A stretch of 20,193 nucleotides of DNA. Origin: Pseudomonadota bacterium (GTDB taxonomy: Bacteria > Pseudomonadota > Alphaproteobacteria > Caulobacterales > Caulobacteraceae). The notes below the pieces were generated by a model that was not told the origin of the DNA, ran no database searches, and saw only the letters and a list, made by a program, of their open reading frames with translations. Below, in pieces: positions 7,701 to 14,465 of this stretch. Every line of letters begins with the position of its first letter. Within the stretch, counting starts at the first letter, position 1. The position numbers and the translations under genes are program-made. Where the stretch lies: positions 1 through 20,193 of the forward strand of contig JAEYTM010000038.1 of assembly GCA_023434015.1 (NCBI GenBank), written 5' to 3'.

Positions 7701-8750
7701 ATGAAGATCCTGATTACGGGCGGGGCCGGTTTCATCGGGTCGGCCGTGGTGCGCCGGGCCGTCGCAGACGGCCACGAGGTCGTGAACCTCGACGCCCTGA
7801 CCTATTCCGCCAATCTCGAAAACGTCGCCTCGGTCGCCGGCAGCCCGAACTATGTCTTCGAGAAGGCCGACATCTGCGACGAAGCGGCCGTCCGCGCCAT
7901 CTTCGCCCGACACAAGCCTGACGCGGTGATGCACCTGGCCGCCGAATCACACAACGACCGCGCTATCGAGGGGCCGCTGGACTTCGTCCGCGCCAACGTC
8001 ATGGGCACGGCCATCCTGCTCGAGGCCGCGCGCGCCCACTGGTCGAGCCTGGCGCCGGACAGGAAGGACGCCTTCCGCTTCCATCACGTCTCGACCGACG
8101 AGGTGTTCGGCGCCCTGGGCGAAGACGGCGCCTTCAGCGAGACGACCCCCTACGATCCCAATTCGCCCTATTCCGCCTCCAAGGCGGGGTCGGACCATCT
8201 GGTTCGCGCCTGGGGCCGCACCTACGGCCTGCCGGTAGTGATCACCAACTGCGCCAACAACTACGGCCCGTTCCAATTCCCCGAGAAGCTGATCCCGACG
8301 GTGATCACCCGGGCGCTGGAGGGCAAGTCGATCCCGGTCTACGGCGACGGTCGCCAGGTTCGCGACTGGCTGCATGTCGACGACCATGCCGACGCCCTGC
8401 TGCTATGCCTGCAGAAGGGCCGCCTCGGAGAGACCTACTGCATCGGCGGCACGCCCGACCGGCGGAACCTGGAGATCATCCAGATCCTCTGCGCGGCCCT
8501 GGACAGGTACGCACCCGCCAACACTCCCCACGCCGAGAAGATCGCCTTCGTCGCCGATCGGCCGGGCCACGACTTCCGCTACGCCATCGACGCCGCCAAG
8601 CTGAAGGCCGAACTGGGCTGGGAGGCGCGGACGTCGCTGGAGGACGGTCTCGACGAGACCGTGCGCTGGTACGTCGAGAATGCCGACTGGGTCGACGGCA
8701 TCCGCCAGCGTGGATTCCACTCGGAGCGTCTCGGGCTGGTGAAGGCGTGA
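7701..8750 (+). CDS. rfbB: dTDP-glucose 4,6-dehydratase
   Basis: This 349-residue short-chain dehydrogenase converts dTDP-glucose to dTDP-4-keto-6-deoxyglucose, the second step to dTDP-rhamnose and other deoxysugars. The NAD-binding GGAGFIG is at 7-13, the catalytic triad region STDEVFG gives T132, D133 and E134, and YSASK gives Y157 and K161. NNYGPFQFPEKLIP is the substrate-binding signature. HLAAESHNDRAI (79-90) has Asn where most RfbB have Val, a small oddity. The frame is open for over 1.3 kb upstream, but that part is antisense to the MATE gene; the family-conserved start is the ATG at 7701 (MKILITGGAG). Its end overlaps rfbD by GTGA. This is the first gene of rfbB-rfbD-rfbA. Confidence 0.96.
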   Translation: MKILITGGAGFIGSAVVRRAVADGHEVVNLDALTYSANLENVASVAGSPNYVFEKADICDEAAVRAIFARHKPDAVMHLAAESHNDRAIEGPLDFVRANVMGTAILLEAARAHWSSLAPDRKDAFRFHHVSTDEVFGALGEDGAFSETTPYDPNSPYSASKAGSDHLVRAWGRTYGLPVVITNCANNYGPFQFPEKLIPTVITRALEGKSIPVYGDGRQVRDWLHVDDHADALLLCLQKGRLGETYCIGGTPDRRNLEIIQILCAALDRYAPANTPHAEKIAFVADRPGHDFRYAIDAAKLKAELGWEARTSLEDGLDETVRWYVENADWVDGIRQRGFHSERLGLVKA

Positions 8751-9646
8751 GCGTCCGCATCCTGCAGTTCGGGACCACCGGACAGCTCGCCCGCGAGATG
8801 ATCCGGCAGGCCCCGGGCCACGATGTCGAACTCACCGCCCTCTCCCGCGCCGACTGCGACTTCGCCGATCCGGAACGGGCCGCCCGCCTCGTCCTTGAGC
8901 ACCGGCCCGACCTGGTGGTGATCGCCGCCGCCTATACCGCGGTCGACCAGGCCGAGCAGGACGTCGAACTCGCCCATCAGGTGAACGCCGAGACGCCCAC
9001 GGCCATCGCCGGCGCCTGTGGCGAGGCAGGCGCGGCCCTCGTGCATGTCTCCACCGACTATGTTTTCGACGGCCGCAAGGGCTCCCCCTACGCCGAAACC
9101 GACCCCACCGGTCCCCTCAACGTCTACGGCGAGAGCAAGCTCTCCGGCGAGCGCATGATGCTTCCGGCCTGCCCGCGGGCGCTGATCCTGCGCACCTCCT
9201 GGGTGGTCTCCAGCCACGGGAAGAACTTCGTGAAGACCATGCTGCGGCTGGCCGGCGAAGGCGCTCCCGTCCGGGTGGTCGACGACCAGTTCGGCCGTCC
9301 GACCTCAGCCGCCGACCTCGCCGGTTTCATCCTCGGCCAGTCCGCCCGCCTCGCCGCGGCGCCAGCCGGCGATCCGGTCTTCGGCCTGTTCCATTTCGCC
9401 AACGCGGGCGAGACCACCTGGCGCGGCTTCGCCCAGGCGGTGTTCGACCTGACGCTCGGCGACCGCGCCCCGCCGGTCGCCGCGATCACCACCGCCGAGC
9501 GTCCCGCGCCGGCGCAGCGTCCCGCCCGCGGGACCCTGGACACCGCCAAGCTCGAGCGGGTCTTCGGCTTCAGTCCGCGCCCCTGGCGCGAGGCCCTGGC
9601 CGAAATCATCCAGGAGCTCCAGGCCCAGCAGAAGGCGACAGCATGA
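8747..9646 (+). CDS. rfbD: dTDP-4-dehydrorhamnose reductase
   Basis: The 299-residue enzyme reduces dTDP-4-dehydrorhamnose to dTDP-L-rhamnose with NAD(P)H, the last step of the pathway. Motifs are GTTGQLA (9-15), AAAYTAVDQAEQD (60-72), VSTDYVFDG (101-109; T103) and YGESK (Y127, K131), followed by RTSWVVSSHGKNFV. The start is the GTG at 8747, which overlaps the rfbB stop as GTGA and has a GGTGAAGG ribosome binding site just upstream. Its own stop overlaps the rfbA start as ATGA (9643-9646). The length is normal for RfbD. These overlaps show that the genes are translated together, which fits a dedicated dTDP-sugar supply for surface polysaccharide. Confidence 0.95.
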   Translation: MSVRILQFGTTGQLAREMIRQAPGHDVELTALSRADCDFADPERAARLVLEHRPDLVVIAAAYTAVDQAEQDVELAHQVNAETPTAIAGACGEAGAALVHVSTDYVFDGRKGSPYAETDPTGPLNVYGESKLSGERMMLPACPRALILRTSWVVSSHGKNFVKTMLRLAGEGAPVRVVDDQFGRPTSAADLAGFILGQSARLAAAPAGDPVFGLFHFANAGETTWRGFAQAVFDLTLGDRAPPVAAITTAERPAPAQRPARGTLDTAKLERVFGFSPRPWREALAEIIQELQAQQKATA

Positions 9647-10539
9647 GACGGCGCGGCATCGTTCTGGCGGGGGGCTCCGGCACCCGCCTGCACCCCCTGA
9701 CCCTGGCGGTCTCCAAGCAGCTGCTGCCGGTCTACGACAAGCCGATGATCTACTATCCGCTGTCGGTGCTGATGCTGGCCGGCGTGCGCGAGATCCTGAT
9801 CATCACGACGCCGGAAGACCAGGCCGGCTTCCAGCGCCTGCTGGGAGACGGCAGCCAGCTCGGCGTGCGCTTCGAATATGTGGTCCAGCCGACGCCCGGC
9901 GGCCTCGCCGAGGCCTATCTGCTGGGCGAGGAATTCGTCGCCGGCGAGCCGAGCATCATGATCCTCGGCGACAACATCTTCTTCGGCCAGAACTTCTCGT
10001 CGATGCTCAAGAGCGCCGACGCCCGCACTTCGGGCGCCACCGTGTTCGGCTATCCGGTGAACGATCCGGAGCGCTACGGCGTCGTCGACCTGTCGCCGGA
10101 GGGCAAGGCGCTGTCCATTGAGGAGAAGCCGGCTCAGCCGAAGTCCAACTATGCGGTCACCGGCCTGTATTTCTATGACGGACGGGCCAGCGATATGGCC
10201 AAGACGCTCACCCGCTCCTCGCGCGGCGAGCTGGAGATCACCGCCCTCAACCAGCTCTATCTTGAGCAGGGTGAGCTTCATGTCGAGCTGCTCGGCCGCG
10301 GCTTCGCCTGGGAGGACGCCGGCACCCACGACAGCCTGATCCAGGCGGGCGAACTGATCCGCACCTTCGAGCAGCGCCAGGGCCTTCGGATCGGCTGCCT
10401 GGAGGAGGTGGCCTACCATCACGGCTGGATCGACCGCGACCAGCTGCTGCGTCTCGCGGCGGTGCAGGCCAAGAGCGAGTACGGCCGCTACCTGCGCGAC
10501 CTGGCCGACAGGCCCCCGGGATTCGACGAGGTCGAATAG
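9643..10539 (+). CDS. rfbA: Glucose-1-phosphate thymidylyltransferase
   Basis: The 298-residue protein makes dTDP-glucose from glucose 1-phosphate and dTTP, the first committed step to dTDP-rhamnose. It has the nucleotidyltransferase signature GGSGTRLHPLT (10-20), the substrate lysine in SKQLLPVYDKP (K25), ILGDNIFFG with the metal-binding D110, and the characteristic FAWEDAGTHDSL segment. Length matches the family (about 290). It is the last gene of the rfbBDA set, coupled to rfbD by ATGA. The fourth gene, rfbC (3,5-epimerase), is not in the window: downstream comes an opposite-strand regulator. The pathway therefore depends on an rfbC located elsewhere. Confidence 0.97.
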   Translation: MRRRGIVLAGGSGTRLHPLTLAVSKQLLPVYDKPMIYYPLSVLMLAGVREILIITTPEDQAGFQRLLGDGSQLGVRFEYVVQPTPGGLAEAYLLGEEFVAGEPSIMILGDNIFFGQNFSSMLKSADARTSGATVFGYPVNDPERYGVVDLSPEGKALSIEEKPAQPKSNYAVTGLYFYDGRASDMAKTLTRSSRGELEITALNQLYLEQGELHVELLGRGFAWEDAGTHDSLIQAGELIRTFEQRQGLRIGCLEEVAYHHGWIDRDQLLRLAAVQAKSEYGRYLRDLADRPPGFDEVE

Positions 10540-10557
10540 GGCGGAGCGGGAACGCGG

Positions 10558-10576
10558 GCGCTCGGAAGCGCTTATT
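10558..10576 (+). terminator. Weak hairpin after rfbA
   Basis: GCGCT (10558-10562) and AGCGC (10567-10571) form a short stem with a CGGA loop, followed by TTATT. It lies 18 bp past the rfbA stop and touches the end of the convergent tetR gene. The stem is short and the T-tract is interrupted, so termination would be weak. Confidence 0.35.
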
Positions 10577-11207
10577 CGCCCCAGAGATCGTGGATGTCGC
10601 CCTTGCGGTTCAGCATCCGCACCGCGCGCTTGACCACCGTCAACAGCCGCTCGCGGCGGGCCGCCTCGTCATAGGTCATCGCCCCGCGGGCCATGCCCTC
10701 CAGCAGGAACCGGCCGAGGTCGCGGCTGGTCTGGAAGCGGGGATCCGCGCCGGCCTGCACCATCGCTCCGAAGCGCGCGCCGACCTGGGCATGGTCGAAG
10801 GCGCTCTGCGCGGCGGCCAACCGTTCGCGCAGCATCGGCTCGGTGCGCGCGGCCGCCTCCAACTCGGCGAAGGCCACGAAGGGCGCTTCGTGCAGCAGCG
10901 CCCAATAGGCGTCAATGGCGTGTTCTGCGGCGTCCACCCCAGGCGCCGGCGGGGTCGAGGCGGCAGCCTCGAACAGCCGCGCGCGCTCCAGCTCGATGTG
11001 GGTGACGGCGGCCTCGACCAGCTCCTCGCGGGTGGCGAAATGGTAGAGCATCGCCCCGCGCGTCAGATTGGCCGCGTCGGCGATCAGGGCGTTGGTGGCG
11101 GCGTGATAGCCGACCTCCGCAAACAGTTTCAGCGCCGCGTCGAGTATGCGCGCGCGGGTTCTCAGCGACTTGGGAGTCGCCTTGGCAGGGTAGGTTCTGG
11201 CGTCCAT
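10572..11207 (-). CDS. TetR/AcrR family transcriptional regulator
   Basis: The 211-residue product has an N-terminal TetR DNA-binding domain: TRARILDAALKLFAEVGY, then the helix-turn-helix through LIADAANLTRGAMLYHFATREELVEA. An all-helical ligand-binding part of ordinary length follows, whose effector cannot be predicted. I start it at the ATG at 11207; the frame also allows a TTG nine bases upstream. Its start codon lies within the perfect inverted repeat CATTGG-GA-CCAATG (11205-11218), and a 14-bp palindrome lies in the gap before the divergent phosphoesterase gene. This is the usual arrangement for a TetR repressor that controls itself and the neighbouring operon, here the phosphoesterase and glycosyltransferase. 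That regulatory link is inference. Confidence 0.9.
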   Translation of the reverse strand: MDARTYPAKATPKSLRTRARILDAALKLFAEVGYHAATNALIADAANLTRGAMLYHFATREELVEAAVTHIELERARLFEAAASTPPAPGVDAAEHAIDAYWALLHEAPFVAFAELEAAARTEPMLRERLAAAQSAFDHAQVGARFGAMVQAGADPRFQTSRDLGRFLLEGMARGAMTYDEAARRERLLTVVKRAVRMLNRKGDIHDLWGE

Positions 11208-11218
11208 TGGGACCAATG
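11205..11218. promoter_or_regulatory. Inverted repeat at tetR start, possible operator
   Basis: CATTGG, a GA spacer and CCAATG form perfect 6-bp arms overlapping the tetR start codon. The position fits autoregulation, but the repeat is short and its sequence differs from the palindrome at 11294, so at most one of the two may be the TetR site. Confidence 0.35.
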
Positions 11219-11293
11219 TTTCGAAGACCTGGGGAGGGTCCGCTCTGGGGCCTCAGTAGCAGCGGAGGTGATTTCGCGACAGACCTGCAGATA

Positions 11294-11307
11294 GGTTTCA
11301 TGAAACC
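11294..11307. promoter_or_regulatory. Perfect 14-bp palindrome GGTTTCATGAAACC, candidate TetR operator
   Basis: The sequence equals its own reverse complement over all 14 bases and lies in the gap between the divergent tetR and phosphoesterase genes, 53 bp before the chosen GTG start. It is AT-rich in the centre compared with its surroundings. TetR-family dimers commonly bind such dyads. The ATG in its centre is in frame with the phosphoesterase, so it could alternatively be a start codon. Confidence 0.5.
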
Positions 11308-11359
11308 GACACGCAATCACCCTAGCCGATGGGCAGAATTTAGGCGTTTGGGGGCCTGC

Positions 11360-12175
11360 GTGACCGAAGCCGCGATCCGCCGTTATCGCACCGTCTTCAT
11401 CTCCGACGTCCACCTCGGGACGCGGGGCTGTCAGGCCGAACTGCTGCTCGATTTCATGCGGCATATCGAATGCGACACCCTCTATCTGGTCGGCGACATC
11501 GTCGACGGCTGGAAGATGAAGGGGGGCTGGTTCTGGCCCCAGGCCCACAACGACGTGGTCCAGAAGATCCTGCGCATGGCCCGCAAGGGCGTCAGCGTCA
11601 TCTATGTCCCGGGCAACCACGACGACCGCATCCGGGATTTCTGCGGCGTCCATTTCGGCGGCGTTGTCGTCGCCCGTGACGCCGTTCACGAGACGGCCGA
11701 CGGCCGCCGCTTCCTGGTGACCCACGGCGACGAGTTCGACGGGGTGGTGCAGCATGCGCGCTGGCTGGCCCTGCTGGGCGACTGGGCCTACCGCTCCGTG
11801 CTCACGCTCAACACCCTGATGAACCGGGCGCGCCGGAGGCTCGGCTTCGGCTACTGGAGCGTCTCCGCCTTCCTCAAGACGCGGGTGAAGAATGCCCTGC
11901 AGTTCATCGAGAACTTCGAGGCGGCCGTCGCCGATGAAGCCCGCCGGCGCGGCGTCGACGGGGTGATCTGCGGCCACATCCACAAGGCCGAGATGCGCGA
12001 GATCGACGGCATCACCTACATCAACGACGGCGACTGGGTGGAAAGCTGCACGGCGCTGGTCGAACATCCTGACGGTCGGCTGGAGATCCTCGAGTGGGCC
12101 CGGCTGCGGTCCTGGTCGGCGATCGACCGCACGGTCCGCGGACCCCGCGCCGTGCCCGAGCCGCTGGCGGCCTGA
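11360..12175 (+). CDS. Calcineurin-like phosphoesterase, LpxH/PlcP type
   Basis: The 271-residue metallophosphoesterase has the complete metal site: DVHLG (D16, H18), GDIVD (D46), GNHDD (N86, H87), THGDEFD (H122) and GHIHK (H206, H208). Proteins of this sort are usually labelled UDP-2,3-diacylglucosamine diphosphatase (LpxH-like). The subgroup that sits next to a family 4 glycosyltransferase in alphaproteobacteria includes PlcP, a phospholipase C acting on phosphatidylcholine, -ethanolamine or -glycerol during phosphate starvation. As Caulobacter is known to use LpxI for the lipid A step, PlcP is the better reading if this is a relative. The start is uncertain: the GTG at 11360 has GGGGG upstream and gives the family-like VTEAAIRRYRTVFISDVHL; an ATG at 11300 is also in frame. 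The glycosyltransferase follows after 46 bp. Confidence 0.88.
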   Translation: MTEAAIRRYRTVFISDVHLGTRGCQAELLLDFMRHIECDTLYLVGDIVDGWKMKGGWFWPQAHNDVVQKILRMARKGVSVIYVPGNHDDRIRDFCGVHFGGVVVARDAVHETADGRRFLVTHGDEFDGVVQHARWLALLGDWAYRSVLTLNTLMNRARRRLGFGYWSVSAFLKTRVKNALQFIENFEAAVADEARRRGVDGVICGHIHKAEMREIDGITYINDGDWVESCTALVEHPDGRLEILEWARLRSWSAIDRTVRGPRAVPEPLAA

Positions 12176-12184
12176 CCCCCTCGA

Positions 12185-12210
12185 TTGACACCCGCGGCGA
12201 ACCCGTGACA
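12185..12210 (+). promoter_or_regulatory. TTGACA box and TGACA direct repeat before the TetR-glycosyltransferase gene
   Basis: A perfect -35-like TTGACA (12185-12190) stands between the phosphoesterase and fusion genes, and TGACA recurs at 12206-12210, 20 bp on. No good -10 follows at the right distance (ACAGTG). The minus-strand reading, CTGTCAC then GTGTCAA, resembles Pho-box half sites, but their spacing is 20 rather than 11 or 22. It is a candidate control site only. Confidence 0.3.
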
Positions 12211-12221
12211 GTGCCGCTGCC

Positions 12222-13628
12222 ATGAGGCCGCCTTCGACACCTACCGCCCGCGAACGGCAGCGCACCGAGACCCGCGAGCAGATCCTTCGCGCCGTCGCCC
12301 GCCAGCTCGAAACCGGCCAGATGGAAGACCTCAGCTTCGCCGAGGTCGCCCGCGAGGCCGGAGTCGGCGAGCGCACCGTCTATCGCCACTTCCCCACCAA
12401 GGAGGCGCTGCTGGGCGCCTTCTGGTCCTGGATGCAGAATCAGGCGGTGACGCCCGAGCGGCCGCGCGCGCCACGATCCCTGCCGCGCATCCGCGAGGCT
12501 ATCGCCGCCACCCGCGACACCCACCGGCCGATGCGCATCCTGCTGGCGACCGACGCCTGGGAGCCTCAGGTCAACGGCGTGGTCCGCACCCTGACCCGCG
12601 TCACCGCCGAACTGCGCGCCATGGGCCACACGGTAGAGGTGGTCAGCCCCGACCAGTTCAAGACCTTCCCGCTGCCGACCTATCCGGAGATCAAGGTGGC
12701 GATCGGCGTCTATGAGCCGGTGCAGGAGCGTTTCAAGGCCTTCGAGCCTGAGGCGATCCACATCGCCACCGAGGGGCCGATCGGCCTGGCGGCGCGGCGC
12801 ATCTGCGTGGAATGGAAGCTGCCCTTCACCACCAGCTACCACACCCGCTTCCCGGAGTATGTCTCGGCCCGCCTGCCGCTGCCGCTGGCTGCGGGCTACG
12901 CCTACATGAAGTGGTTCCACAAGCCGTCGGGCCGGCTGATGGTCGCCACGCCGACCATGCGCGACGAGCTGACCGGCCACGGCTTCCGCAACATCTCGGC
13001 CTGGTCGCGGGGCGTCGACACCGAGGTCTTCCGCCCGCGCAAGGCCGGCGAGCCGGACGTCTTCGAGGGCCTGACCCGGCCGGTCTTCCTCTACGTCGGC
13101 CGGGTGGCGGTGGAGAAGAACATCGAGGCCTTCCTCGGCCTGGACCTTCCAGGCACCAAGGTGGTCGTCGGCCCGGGCCCGCAGAAGGAGGAGCTGGAGG
13201 CGAAGTACCGCGACGCCGTCTTCGTCGGCCCCAAGTCGGGCGAAACGCTGTCGGCGCACTACGCCAGCGCCGACGTCTTCGTCTTCCCCTCGCTCACCGA
13301 CACCTTCGGCCTGGTGATCCTGGAGGCGATGGCCTCGGGCACGCCGGTGGCGGCCTATCCGGCCCCCGGCCCGATCGACATCATCCCCAACTCCGGAGCG
13401 GGCGTGCTCGCGGCCAGCGCCACCGAGGGGCTGAAGGAGGCCTGCCTGGAGGCGCTGAAGCTCGACCGCAAGGGGGTCCGCGCCTTCGCCGAGAAGTTCT
13501 CCTGGCGGGCCTGCGCCGAGGACTTCGTGCGCAACCTCCAGCCCTACCCGGAGCCGGAGAAGACCCGCTTCTGGCGGCGCCTTCGCCGTCTCGCCCGGGT
13601 GCGCCGCCGCCGCCCGGAAGCGGCCTAG
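12222..13628 (+). CDS. Fusion: TetR DNA-binding domain joined in frame to a GT4 glycosyltransferase (Agt-like)
   Basis: Residues 1 to about 100 are a TetR helix-turn-helix domain (TREQILRAVARQLE, then LSFAEVAREAGVGERTVYRH and FPTKEALL). The regulator's ligand-binding domain is missing. From M104 (12531) a complete 365-residue family 4 glycosyltransferase begins with MRILLATDAWEPQVNGVVRT. It has SYHTRFPEY in the acceptor half, LYVGRVAVEKNIEA opening the nucleotide-sugar half, and TDTFGLVILEAMASGTP as the D-x7-E donor motif. Such enzymes, including Agt, add a sugar to diacylglycerol at the inner membrane; the basic C-terminus (WRRLRRLARVRRRR) fits membrane association. The gene follows the PlcP-like gene by 46 bp, so diacylglycerol released by that enzyme would be the acceptor. 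Neither 12222 nor 12531 has a clear ribosome binding site; the enzyme could be made as a fusion or from the internal ATG. Confidence 0.88.
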   Translation: MRPPSTPTARERQRTETREQILRAVARQLETGQMEDLSFAEVAREAGVGERTVYRHFPTKEALLGAFWSWMQNQAVTPERPRAPRSLPRIREAIAATRDTHRPMRILLATDAWEPQVNGVVRTLTRVTAELRAMGHTVEVVSPDQFKTFPLPTYPEIKVAIGVYEPVQERFKAFEPEAIHIATEGPIGLAARRICVEWKLPFTTSYHTRFPEYVSARLPLPLAAGYAYMKWFHKPSGRLMVATPTMRDELTGHGFRNISAWSRGVDTEVFRPRKAGEPDVFEGLTRPVFLYVGRVAVEKNIEAFLGLDLPGTKVVVGPGPQKEELEAKYRDAVFVGPKSGETLSAHYASADVFVFPSLTDTFGLVILEAMASGTPVAAYPAPGPIDIIPNSGAGVLAASATEGLKEACLEALKLDRKGVRAFAEKFSWRACAEDFVRNLQPYPEPEKTRFWRRLRRLARVRRRRPEAA

Positions 13629-13631
13629 GCG

Positions 13632-13646
13632 CGCGCCAGCGGCGCG
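13632..13646. terminator. Short hairpin between convergent glycosyltransferase and phnE
   Basis: CGCGCC (13632-13637) and GGCGCG (13641-13646) pair around AGC in the 21-bp gap between the two convergent stop codons. It could stop transcription from both sides, but there is no T-run, so evidence is limited to position and pairing. Confidence 0.3.
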
Positions 13647-13649
13647 GCC

Positions 13650-14465
13650 TCAGAGCAGCCGCGCCCGCATCGCCTGCGACAGCAGATCGATCAGCGACAC
13701 CGCCACCACGATGACGATGACGATGGCCGAAAGCTGGCCGTAGTTGAAGGCGTTGAGGCTCTCGAACAGCAGCTGGCCGATGCCGCCCGCGCCGATCAAC
13801 CCCAGCACCGTCGCCGAACGCGAGTTCGATTCGAAGCGGTAGAGCGCATAGGAGGTCCACAGGGGCGCCACCTGCGGGATCACACCCCAGACGACTTCCT
13901 GCAGCCGGGTCGCGCCCGTGGCGCGCACGCCCTCGACAGGTCCCTTGTCGATCGCCTCCACCGCCTCTGAGAACAGCTTGGCGAGCACGCCGCCGGTGTT
14001 CAGGGCCAGGGCCATGACCCCGGCGAAGGGGCCAAGGCCCACGGCGACGATGAACAGGGTCCCGATCACCAGGTCGGGGATCGAACGCAGCAGGTTCATC
14101 AGCAGCCGCATCGGCTGCTGCAGCCACGCCGGCGAGACGTTGCGGGCGCAGGCCAGGCCGAACGGCACGGCGATGATCACCGCCAGAACGGTGCCCCACA
14201 TGGCGATCTGGACGGTCAGCCACATCTGGGCGACGAACAGCCGCCAGTGGGTGAAGTCGGGTTGCAGCAGCTCGCGGCCGTACTGGCGCATGTTCTCGGA
14301 ATTGGCGAACAGCTTGCCGGCGTTGCGCATCTCCACCGGCCCGAAGGCCATCAGCAGCAGCAGGATCACCCCGCCCCAGACCAGCAGGTCGGGCAACCGC
14401 TGCATCAGGCTGCGGCTCGGCGGCGGCGGGATGGTCGCCAGGGTCGGGGCGGAAGGCGCGCTCAT
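13650..14465 (-). CDS. phnE: Phosphonate/phosphate ABC transporter permease
   Basis: The 271-residue inner-membrane permease has a hydrophobic segment at 27-41, several more from about 85 on, and the ABC-permease coupling (EAA) loop around 167-198 with EGVRATGATRLQEVV. This loop contacts the ATPase PhnC. SNSRSATVLGLIGAGGIGQLL is characteristic of PhnE. It is the last gene of phnC-phnD-phnE: its ATG shares one base with the phnD stop (TGATG at 14465). Only one phnE is present, as in simple phnCDE systems. No C-P lyase genes lie nearby, so the cargo could be phosphonate, phosphite or phosphate itself. The setting beside phospholipid-replacement genes favours a role in phosphorus scavenging. Confidence 0.93.
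   Translation of the reverse strand: MSAPSAPTLATIPPPPSRSLMQRLPDLLVWGGVILLLLMAFGPVEMRNAGKLFANSENMRQYGRELLQPDFTHWRLFVAQMWLTVQIAMWGTVLAVIIAVPFGLACARNVSPAWLQQPMRLLMNLLRSIPDLVIGTLFIVAVGLGPFAGVMALALNTGGVLAKLFSEAVEAIDKGPVEGVRATGATRLQEVVWGVIPQVAPLWTSYALYRFESNSRSATVLGLIGAGGIGQLLFESLNAFNYGQLSAIVIVIVVAVSLIDLLSQAMRARLL

Noticed and set aside
7482..7934. Upstream extension of the MATE frame into rfbB
   Set aside because: The extra N-terminus is not MATE-like and overlaps the rfbB coding start; a good ribosome binding site supports 7481.
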